DNA from: JACCTH01 sp035250485
GTDB taxonomy: Bacteria; Actinomycetota; Acidimicrobiia; Spongiisociales; ZC4RG35
DNA length: 20,345 bases
Direction of reading: 5' to 3'
NCBI GenBank assembly: GCA_035250485.1
Contig: DATFFB010000004.1
Coordinates: 1 to 20,345 of the forward strand
The notes below the pieces were generated by a model. The model was not told the origin of the DNA and did not search any database. It worked only from the letters and a program-made list of their open reading frames with translations. Of the stretch, positions 14,862 through 20,345 are shown in pieces. The number at the start of each line of letters is the position of its first letter. The first letter of the stretch is position 1. The position numbers and the translations under genes are program-made.

Positions 14862-15172
14862 CAGCGGCCGGCGGCGAGAACCCCAAACAAGATCAAGACC
14901 ACGCCATAAAGCGAGAAAGCCAGGGCGAAGCCAAAGGTGAAGAACCGGCTCACGGCTGCCTTCTCGTAGCGGATATGCATGTACCACCCGACGACAATGA
15001 CGAACTTGAGGAAAGCCAGGAGCAACAGAGCCGCGGTGTTGACCCAGCCCAGCTGGACCGCATCGTTGATATAGAAAAGCGCCACTTCGATCGCGGTGAG
15101 GGCGGCCAGGCCGACCGCGATCTTGACGTATTGGGCCGGGGTGGGATGAGCGACGTCGTGCTCGTCGGCCAT
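14861..15172 (-). CDS. ctaF: Cytochrome c oxidase subunit IV (prokaryotic type)
   Basis: This 103-residue protein has three membrane helices (about 15-36, 42-64 and 75-99). It matches the small bacterial subunit IV by size, operon position and the signature LKFVIVVGWYMHIRYEK, the usual 'F-K-x2-x2-x2-YMHL' region between helices 2 and 3. It is an accessory subunit of the membrane oxidase and binds no known cofactor. The start follows the ctaE stop by 3 nt, with GGAGGG 9 nt before the ATG. It ends overlapping the first base of ctaG. Confidence 0.88.
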   Translation of the reverse strand: MADEHDVAHPTPAQYVKIAVGLAALTAIEVALFYINDAVQLGWVNTAALLLLAFLKFVIVVGWYMHIRYEKAAVSRFFTFGFALAFSLYGVVLILFGVLAAGR

Positions 15173-15175
15173 GGT

Positions 15176-15808
15176 CTAAGTCCCTCCCGGAACGGCCGTG
15201 AGCAGGTAGACGACGGTGAAGATCACGATCCAGATGATGTCGACGAAGTGCCAGTAGAGGCCCACCAGTTCGAGGTTGAGGAACTGGCGGTTGGTCAGCC
15301 CTCCCATGCGCTTGGAGAGCCCAAACAACGAGAGCAGCATGATCACCCCGATGGCGACGTGAGTGCCGTGGAAACCTGTCAAGACGTAGAAGGCCGATGC
15401 CGAGGGGTTGGTGGCGAGGGTCATGTTCTCCAGGGTGATGAACTCGGTGAACTCGAAGACCTGACCGGCGAGGAACACCGAGCCCAGCATGGCCGTCGCC
15501 AGGAGCCAGGTCCGGGTTGCACCCTGATCCCCGCGGCTGAGGGCGTTATGGGCGAGCACCATCGTCAGCGAACTCATCAAAAGGACGAATGAGCTAACCG
15601 AAGTAAAGGGAATGTCGTAGATCTCAGATGGCTTCGGGCCCGAGGCGAATTCCCGCCCGGCGTAGAGCAGGTAGTTGGTGATGAGGGCTCCGAAGAACAG
15701 AAACTCGGAGCTGAGAAATGCCCACATGGCCAGCTTGCGGTTCTCGACGCCGGTTGACTCGTGAATGTCCTGGTGAGGGCTTTGGGCCTCATGGGCGGCG
15801 GCGGTCAA
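15176..15808 (-). CDS. ctaE: Cytochrome c oxidase subunit III
   Basis: This 210-residue, five-helix protein is typical of short bacterial subunit III. Signatures are LAMWAFLSSEFLFFGALITN, with the conserved membrane Glu, then GQVFEF, FYVLTGFHGTHVAIGV and GLYWHFVDIIWIVIF. It stabilises subunit I and the proton uptake path. Translation starts at TTG (15808), which overlaps the ctaD stop (TTGA). AGGAGG lies 4 nt upstream, and the next in-frame ATG would remove the first conserved helix. It belongs to the ctaCDE operon. Confidence 0.95.
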   Translation of the reverse strand: MTAAAHEAQSPHQDIHESTGVENRKLAMWAFLSSEFLFFGALITNYLLYAGREFASGPKPSEIYDIPFTSVSSFVLLMSSLTMVLAHNALSRGDQGATRTWLLATAMLGSVFLAGQVFEFTEFITLENMTLATNPSASAFYVLTGFHGTHVAIGVIMLLSLFGLSKRMGGLTNRQFLNLELVGLYWHFVDIIWIVIFTVVYLLTAVPGGT

Positions 15809-17766
15809 TGGGCCTCCTCGAGGGGCTCGGAGCCCCAGCCGATCAGAGCGGCGAGGGCGATCACCACGCCGAGCACGATCAGAGCCTTGCCGGCGATCGC
15901 GCGGTGGAAGATGATTCCGTAGGCGATGAGCGGCAAGCCCGCCGCCATCACGATGGGGAAGTAACTGGGGTTAGGGAGATGCACGGGTTCCGGGGGATTG
16001 ACACCGATGTCCTCGAGCCGGGCGACCTGTTCGTCTGCCTCGGGCTTGCGGATCGGCCTGCCGGTCTTGTCCTCGGTGTACTTCTGGTGCCAGAACTCGT
16101 CGAGGCCGTGCACGATCGGAACTTCGGCGAAGTTGAAAGCAGGGGTGGGATTCGGGATCGACCATTCCAGCGTGCGGGCATCCCATGGGTCCATGCCGGC
16201 GATTTCCCCCCGCCGCTTGGAGGTGCGGAAGTTATAGATAAAAACCAGCAACCCGATGGCGATGATGAACGCCCCGGCAGTGACGATCCGATTCCAGGTC
16301 TCGAGGCTGGGGTCATAGCGCCAGGTACGCCGGATCATCCCTTGCAGCCCCAGCCAGTGCATGGGGGCGAAGGTCATGTTGAAGCCCAACATCCACAGCC
16401 AGAAGTGAACTTTGCCGAGGCGGTCGTTCATCATCCGGCCACTGATCTTGGGGAACCAGTAGTAGAGGCCGCCGAAAAGCCCGAAGATCGCGCCCCCGAA
16501 GAGGACATAGTGGAAGTGGGCGACGATGTAGTAGGTGTCGGTTTGCTGCCAGTCTGAGGGGACGACGGCATGGGTTACGCCGGAGAGGCCACCGATCGTG
16601 AACATGGTCAGGAAGCCAATAGCGAACCACATCGGAGTCTTGAGCTGCAATCGCCCAAGCCACATGGTCCCCATCCAGTTGAAGATCTTTACCCCGGTCG
16701 GTATGGCGATCGTCATCGTCGTCAGACCGAAGCCCACTTGGGCCACGGTGGTGATACCTGACGAGAACATGTGGTGGGCCCAAACTCCGAAGCCGAGGAA
16801 GGCAATGCCGGCCCCGGCAAACACGACTGCGGCATAACCAAACAACGGTTTGCGGCTGAAGACGGGGATGATCTCGGAGACGATTCCCATGGCGGGGAGG
16901 ATCAGGATGTAGACCTCGGGATGACCGAATAACCAAAAGAGGTGCTGCCAGAGAATCGGATCCCCGCCGGCAGTGGCGTCGAAGAAGAGAGTGCCGAACT
17001 GCCGGTCGAAAGTCACCATGAAAAGGGCGATGGCGATGATCGGGAGCGAGAACAGCAGCAGGAAGGCGACGACCACCGTCATCCAGATGAAGACCGGCAC
17101 CCGCAGGAGCCGCATGCCTTTGGCCCGTAGGTTGAAGAAGGTGACGATGAAGTTGACGGCGGAAATGAGCGAAGCGATTCCCAGGATTTGCAGACCGAGG
17201 GCGGCGAAGTCGATCGCCAGACTGGGAGAAAACTCCTGACCGGCATTGGGCTGATACATGAACCATCCCCCATCGGGGAGAGCGCCGAAGGAGCGGGCAT
17301 CGGAAGGGTCGAGATTGCCCGGGATGCCGGGGACGACGCCGAGCGGTGGGGCGACGGCCGAGAAAAGCAGGCCCGAGTACAAGAAGATGCCGCCGAAGAG
17401 GAAGATCCAGTAGGAGAGGGCATTGAGGCGAGGGAAGGCGACATCGCGGGCGCCGATCATCAGCGGCAACAAGTAGTTCATGAAGGCGGACGACATTGGC
17501 ATCACGACGAGGAAGATCATCGTGAGCCCATGAGTGGTGAAGAGACCGTTGTAGTCGGCCGCGGAGAGGACATTGCTCTCGGCGGAAGCGAGATGGATGC
17601 GGAGAAGGAGGGCTTCGGCCCCACCGATCACAAAGAAGGCGAACGCCGTGTAGCCGTAGAGGATCCCGATCTTCTTGTGATCGACGGTCGTCAACCAGGA
17701 CCAGAACCCGGTCTCGGCCCGCGGGCGCCGGAAGATCGTGGTGGCTTTTTCGGCTGCAGTCGTCAT
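15805..17766 (-). CDS. ctaD: Cytochrome c oxidase subunit I (caa3, A1-type)
   Basis: This 653-residue catalytic subunit reduces O2 to water and pumps protons. Heme ligands are H79 (FTTHGLTM) and H419 (VAHFHYVL), with H417 on heme a3. CuB ligands are H282 in FGHPEVY and H331/H332. Y286 is placed for the His-Tyr cross-link. D-channel residues N97, D108 and N115 and E284 of GHPEVY are present, as is K-channel K360 in PTGVK, so it is A1-type. After helix 12 (about 495-511) there is a soluble stretch and two extra helices (about 602-620 and 626-645), a C-terminal extension seen in caa3-type enzymes. The ATG overlaps the ctaC stop (ATGA), with GGAGA 7 nt upstream. Confidence 0.97.
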   Translation of the reverse strand: MTTAAEKATTIFRRPRAETGFWSWLTTVDHKKIGILYGYTAFAFFVIGGAEALLLRIHLASAESNVLSAADYNGLFTTHGLTMIFLVVMPMSSAFMNYLLPLMIGARDVAFPRLNALSYWIFLFGGIFLYSGLLFSAVAPPLGVVPGIPGNLDPSDARSFGALPDGGWFMYQPNAGQEFSPSLAIDFAALGLQILGIASLISAVNFIVTFFNLRAKGMRLLRVPVFIWMTVVVAFLLLFSLPIIAIALFMVTFDRQFGTLFFDATAGGDPILWQHLFWLFGHPEVYILILPAMGIVSEIIPVFSRKPLFGYAAVVFAGAGIAFLGFGVWAHHMFSSGITTVAQVGFGLTTMTIAIPTGVKIFNWMGTMWLGRLQLKTPMWFAIGFLTMFTIGGLSGVTHAVVPSDWQQTDTYYIVAHFHYVLFGGAIFGLFGGLYYWFPKISGRMMNDRLGKVHFWLWMLGFNMTFAPMHWLGLQGMIRRTWRYDPSLETWNRIVTAGAFIIAIGLLVFIYNFRTSKRRGEIAGMDPWDARTLEWSIPNPTPAFNFAEVPIVHGLDEFWHQKYTEDKTGRPIRKPEADEQVARLEDIGVNPPEPVHLPNPSYFPIVMAAGLPLIAYGIIFHRAIAGKALIVLGVVIALAALIGWGSEPLEEAH

Positions 17767-18794
17767 TCGAGAGTCTCCAGGAACGCGATCAAGGAATCTA
17801 TCTCCTCTTGAGTGAGGCCCAGGTCGGGCATATAGGACCCGGGCTTGACTTCAGGGGGATTGGCGAGCCAGCGGGTGAGGTTCTCCCGCGAGTACTCGAG
17901 AGCGCCACCGGCGATGGTCTCCCGGGACATGAAATGGGTGAGGTCAGGCCCGCTGAATTCGTCGAGGGCGACCACATTGAAGGGGTCGACCGTATGGCAT
18001 TGGGTACAGCGGTTGAGAAACACTTCGAGTCCAGCAGCCGCCTCCGACCCTTCCGCCGGTTGGGCGGCCGGCTCCTGCTGTGACGAGACCCACGCGGCAA
18101 ATTCGTCTTCGGTTAGGGCCACCGCTCGGGCTCGCATCAGCGAGTGGGAGAGGCCGCAGAACTCAGCACACTGCCCGATGTACGTACCTGGTTCGAACGC
18201 CTCGAGACGCAATTGCGTTTCCTGACCGGGGACCAGATAGCGCTTGCCGTTCAGGGCTGGGATCCAGAAGTTGTGAAGCACGTCCTCGGAGGTCATCGTT
18301 GCGCAAACCTCGCGACCAGCGGGCATGACCAACTCGGTGCCGGTGACGACTTCTTCCTGCGGGTAGCGATATTCGAACCACCACTGATGGCCGATGACCT
18401 GGATTGGATAGGCGTCGGCACCGCACTCGGTCAGGTCGGTGATTCCCCGCACAGTTGGAATGGCAATCGAAGCCAGGATGACTGCGGGAATGATCGTCCA
18501 CATGATCTCGAGCTTGTTGTTGCCATGGATCTGGCGGGGCTCTTTGCGGCCGGGGCGATCACGGAAGAGGAAAAGCGACACGACCATCGCTCCCTCGACC
18601 AGCACAAACACCACGGTTGCCACCCAGAACACCGGCCAGAAAAGGTTGTCGATCCGCTCGGCGAAAGGACCCTGGGGATCGAGGGAGTTGAGAGGGGAAT
18701 CCGGGATTCCGATTATCGAGCAGCTAGCGAGGGAGATGGCGAGCGCGGTGAGGACAAGAAGTCGTCCGAGCTTCTTTCGGCGCGTCGGCAGCAT
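17763..18794 (-). CDS. ctaC: Cytochrome c oxidase subunit II fused to cytochrome c (caa3)
   Basis: This 343-residue lipoprotein has a signal with lipobox LASC (Cys25), then two membrane helices (about 51-77 and 97-115) and the CuA cupredoxin domain. CuA ligands are H174 (VLHNFW), C209, E211 and C213 in CAEFCGLSH, plus H217 and M220. A cytochrome c domain is fused at the C-terminus, with CTQCH (263-267) for covalent heme and M322 in SYMPDLGL as the likely axial ligand. This fusion defines caa3 oxidases, where the subunit takes electrons directly. It is the first gene of the operon. TATGAT lies 8 nt before the ATG and there is no SD sequence, so its mRNA is probably leaderless. ATG codons at 18804 and 18807 are out of frame. 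Confidence 0.97.
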   Translation of the reverse strand: MLPTRRKKLGRLLVLTALAISLASCSIIGIPDSPLNSLDPQGPFAERIDNLFWPVFWVATVVFVLVEGAMVVSLFLFRDRPGRKEPRQIHGNNKLEIMWTIIPAVILASIAIPTVRGITDLTECGADAYPIQVIGHQWWFEYRYPQEEVVTGTELVMPAGREVCATMTSEDVLHNFWIPALNGKRYLVPGQETQLRLEAFEPGTYIGQCAEFCGLSHSLMRARAVALTEDEFAAWVSSQQEPAAQPAEGSEAAAGLEVFLNRCTQCHTVDPFNVVALDEFSGPDLTHFMSRETIAGGALEYSRENLTRWLANPPEVKPGSYMPDLGLTQEEIDSLIAFLETLE

Positions 18795-18802
18795 CGGCGG
18801 GC

Positions 18803-18808
18803 ATCATA
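18803..18808 (-). promoter_or_regulatory. Putative -10 box of the caa3 oxidase operon (leaderless)
   Basis: TATGAT, one base from the TATAAT consensus, is followed by 8 nt and the ctaC ATG at 18794. It is the strongest -10 match in the window. No good -35 element is seen. Confidence 0.5.
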
Positions 18809-18841
18809 GGTTGACGGTCCCTGGTCCTCGCCCCCCGACGA

Positions 18842-19672
18842 TCAGGCGCCGACGGCGGCCAAGGCCTCCTCGATCTCGCCTTCGCCGAGCGCTCCTTCAA
18901 AGCGAGACGAGACCCTGCCATCTCCATCCATGACGAAAACCCATGGTTCACTCGGCAGCCCCCAGGCAGAGACGGCTTCGTTGATCCGGAGGTCCTCGAA
19001 GGTCTCGGCATCGAGATTCTCATAGATCTCGACGTGGAGATAGTTGGCGCCGGGATGCTGGTCGGCCACGGCCTCCACCTGGTCCAGCATGGGACCGCAG
19101 GTCTGGCTGGTGCAGAAGGCGGGGCTGGCAAAGACGACGACGGTGGGACGTCCATTGGTAAGCGCCTGATCGAGAGAAAGCTCATAAAAGGAGGGGTCGG
19201 GATCGGGGTCCGAGCTGATCTCGCTTAATTGGTGTTCGGCCGTGGTTCGGGTTTCGATTGAGACCGCCGGATCTCCGATCCCCGGCATCGGATCGTCGCT
19301 GCCGACGATGAATGAGGCTTGCATCGATTCGGTCATCCCCTGGGGACGCAGCTTCACCCACCAGGTGCCTTCTTGGTCGAAGGCATCGCGGATCAGGTAA
19401 ATACCGACCCGGTCCGGGACCGTCCACAGGAACTCGGTGGAAACTTCTCGCTCGGTGCTATCAGGGGCGACGAGCACGCCGCTGGTCTCGAGGTCGGGAC
19501 TGGCCAGGAAGGCAGCCGTTTCGGAGTCGACCAAGCCGACCAGGAGCCGCTGCGGTTCTCCTACGTCGAACGTCCCCGGAGCGTTTGCGACCACGGCCAG
19601 TGGAGCGGGTCCGCGGCTACAGGCGCCTATGAGGGCGGTGACAAACAAAAGGAGAGCGACCGACCTACGCAT
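18842..19672 (-). CDS. Thioredoxin-like lipoprotein with C-x4-C motif
   Basis: This is a 276-residue exported protein. The signal MRRSVALLLFVTALIGAC ends with lipobox Cys18. Residues about 30-125 form a beta-rich domain (FDVGEPQRLLVGLVD; GTWWVKLRPQG). Residues about 163-275 look like a thioredoxin fold: GRPTVVVFASPAFCTSQTCG contains C187-x4-C192 in place of CxxC, and LPSEPWVFVMDGDG holds the expected cis-Pro (P243). The spacing recalls neither classic TlpA (CxxC) nor Sco (CxxxC), although the motif sits at the same place. Its gene ends 47 nt before ctaC, so an extracytoplasmic role in oxidase maturation, perhaps copper or thiol delivery to CuA, is a reasonable inference. TAGCCT lies 10 nt before the ATG. 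Confidence 0.82.
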   Translation of the reverse strand: MRRSVALLLFVTALIGACSRGPAPLAVVANAPGTFDVGEPQRLLVGLVDSETAAFLASPDLETSGVLVAPDSTEREVSTEFLWTVPDRVGIYLIRDAFDQEGTWWVKLRPQGMTESMQASFIVGSDDPMPGIGDPAVSIETRTTAEHQLSEISSDPDPDPSFYELSLDQALTNGRPTVVVFASPAFCTSQTCGPMLDQVEAVADQHPGANYLHVEIYENLDAETFEDLRINEAVSAWGLPSEPWVFVMDGDGRVSSRFEGALGEGEIEEALAAVGA

Positions 19673-19682
19673 TGGAACCGCA

Positions 19683-19688
19683 AGGCTA
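19683..19688 (-). promoter_or_regulatory. Putative -10 box of the C-x4-C lipoprotein gene
   Basis: TAGCCT on the minus strand is followed by 10 nt and the ATG at 19672, without an SD sequence. It sits just downstream of the terminator-like hairpin, as expected for a new transcription unit. Confidence 0.35.
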
Positions 19689-19696
19689 CGTTCGAC

Positions 19697-19734
19697 GAGG
19701 ATTTACGCGGCCCGGGGCGGCCGCGTAAATCCTC
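19697..19734 (-). terminator. Perfect 16-bp hairpin, probable terminator
   Basis: The arms 19697-19712 and 19719-19734 are exact reverse complements, with a 6-nt loop. The hairpin begins 9 nt after the stop of the SnoaL-like gene on the minus strand. No T-run follows on either strand, so it would be a U-less hairpin terminator of a type often proposed in actinobacteria. It could also act on an antisense transcript, since the structure is symmetric. Confidence 0.6.
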
Positions 19735-19743
19735 ATGGCGTCC

Positions 19744-20345
19744 TCAGCCGTTGAGGGAGCGATCGAACTCCTCGATGTAGGCCTGGAGTTGAGCCAGTGC
19801 CTCTGGTTCCAGGTTCGGCGAAACGACGCCTTCCCTTTCGACGTACACCTGATCGATTGCGCCCGGATGCTCGGTTCCCAGCCATGTCAGGAACTTTCCG
19901 AAGACATTCGTCCCGTAGTCGTCGTAATTGAAGTTGTGAACCAGACGTGTGATCTGGCCCTCCTCGACCAGCAGCAGGATGCTTCCTGCTACCGGCGTAT
20001 GGCCGACGATCCGAGAAAGATTGGTCTCGAGCGAGTAGTCGCAAGTGACCAGTGTGGTGCCCGGCTTGTTCGTGCATTCGAATGGCTCCCACTGTGCGTC
20101 ATAGACCCGCAGTGCTTCGAAGCCCTGCTCGAGTTCGGTGCGACTCATCCTCGGCGCATCGAGGACCGTCGCGTCGGCGCTCATCAAGGCGCCGGCCTTC
20201 TCGGCATCGAAAGCGTTGCGCGCCTCCATGTACTGGTTGCCAATGTCGACCGGCGTGGTCGCTTCGTCGCCGGCCCACGGTGCCCAGAAGGCGAGGACGA
20301 TGGCGATGGCGATAACTACGCCGGTAACAGCCGGTATCCAACCCC
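19744..20345 (-). CDS. Membrane-anchored SnoaL/NTF2-like protein, partial at 5' end
   Basis: The reading frame stays open to the right edge, so the start is outside the window. The first visible residues, GWIPAVTGVVIAIAIVLAFW, are a membrane anchor. An extracytoplasmic domain follows. It begins NQYMEARNAFDAEKAGALMS (helix, then 'A-DA-V'), as in SnoaL/NTF2-like folds, and continues LEQGFEALRVYDAQWEPFEC, TCDYSLETNLSRI and GSILLLVEEGQITRLVHNFN. These small barrels bind ligands or act as enzymes, and no catalytic residue can be named here. ATG at 20229 is an internal Met, because starting there would discard the anchor and the first helix. The hairpin lies just downstream. The fold assignment is by pattern only. 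Confidence 0.7.
   Translation of the reverse strand, partial: GWIPAVTGVVIAIAIVLAFWAPWAGDEATTPVDIGNQYMEARNAFDAEKAGALMSADATVLDAPRMSRTELEQGFEALRVYDAQWEPFECTNKPGTTLVTCDYSLETNLSRIVGHTPVAGSILLLVEEGQITRLVHNFNYDDYGTNVFGKFLTWLGTEHPGAIDQVYVEREGVVSPNLEPEALAQLQAYIEEFDRSLNG

Noticed and set aside
14086..14886. Upstream extension of the small lipoprotein (371-codon ORF)
   Set aside because: This part is another frame of ctaG. The internal GTG with GGAGGAG and a complete lipoprotein signal is the true start.
1..20345. CRISPR array, tRNA, rRNA, insertion sequence or prophage genes
   Set aside because: I saw no regularly spaced repeats, RNA gene signatures, transposase or integrase motifs. The Thr-rich (about 4843-4970) and Pro/Ala-rich (about 12715-12870) repeats are coding low-complexity linkers.

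Overview
The window comes from a high-G+C bacterium, most likely a deep-branching actinomycetote (Acidimicrobiia or a neighbour). This is an inference from several signs: a caa3 oxidase with a fused cytochrome c subunit II, actinobacterial-type small lipoproteins, a BTAD-AAA regulator, and many genes with a TANNNT box only 6-10 nt before the start codon and no Shine-Dalgarno (SD) sequence. I found no mobile element, CRISPR array, tRNA or rRNA. Gene density is very high and no stretch over 300 bases lacks a gene.

Layout. (1) 1-3164, minus strand: uvrB (nucleotide excision repair), greA (transcript cleavage factor) and the 5' part of an mgtE-type Mg2+ transporter gene that runs off the left edge. 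(2) 3277-4613, plus strand: a thioredoxin-fold [2Fe-2S] ferredoxin gene overlapping an alpha/beta-hydrolase gene. (3) 4615-4695, minus strand: a 26-codon membrane microprotein gene. (4) 4777-6538, plus strand: a lipoprotein with a cupredoxin-like domain, then a 10-helix membrane protein of unknown function. (5) 6535-9549, minus strand: a partner-switching cassette. It holds a GAF-PP2C phosphatase-RsbW-like kinase fusion, two tandem STAS anti-anti-sigma proteins, and an uncharacterised protein resembling DUF1990/SRPBCC. (6) 9650-13774, plus strand: a large BTAD-AAA-TPR transcriptional regulator, a 55-residue membrane protein, and an unknown 7-helix membrane protein. (7) 13771-18794, minus strand: a caa3 cytochrome c oxidase operon, ctaC-ctaD-ctaE-subunit IV-ctaG-small lipoprotein. 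(8) 18842-20345, minus strand: a thioredoxin-like lipoprotein with a C-x4-C motif, and a membrane-anchored SnoaL/NTF2-like protein cut by the right edge. A 16-bp perfect hairpin lies between these two.

How they fit. Blocks 7 and 8 build an aerobic terminal oxidase. CtaG and the C-x4-C lipoprotein are plausible copper-centre assembly factors. The cupredoxin-like lipoprotein in block 4 may also touch copper, but that is weaker. Blocks 5 and 6 are two regulatory units that diverge from a roughly 100-bp region carrying repeated GTTACG(A/G) elements and an inverted repeat. No sigma factor gene is present, so the target of the partner switch is unknown.

Two architectural habits stand out. First genes of transcription units often look leaderless, while most internal genes either carry an SD sequence or overlap or closely follow the gene before. 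All three convergent gene pairs meet within 1 nt or overlap by 4 bp at shared CTAA or CTAG stop signals.
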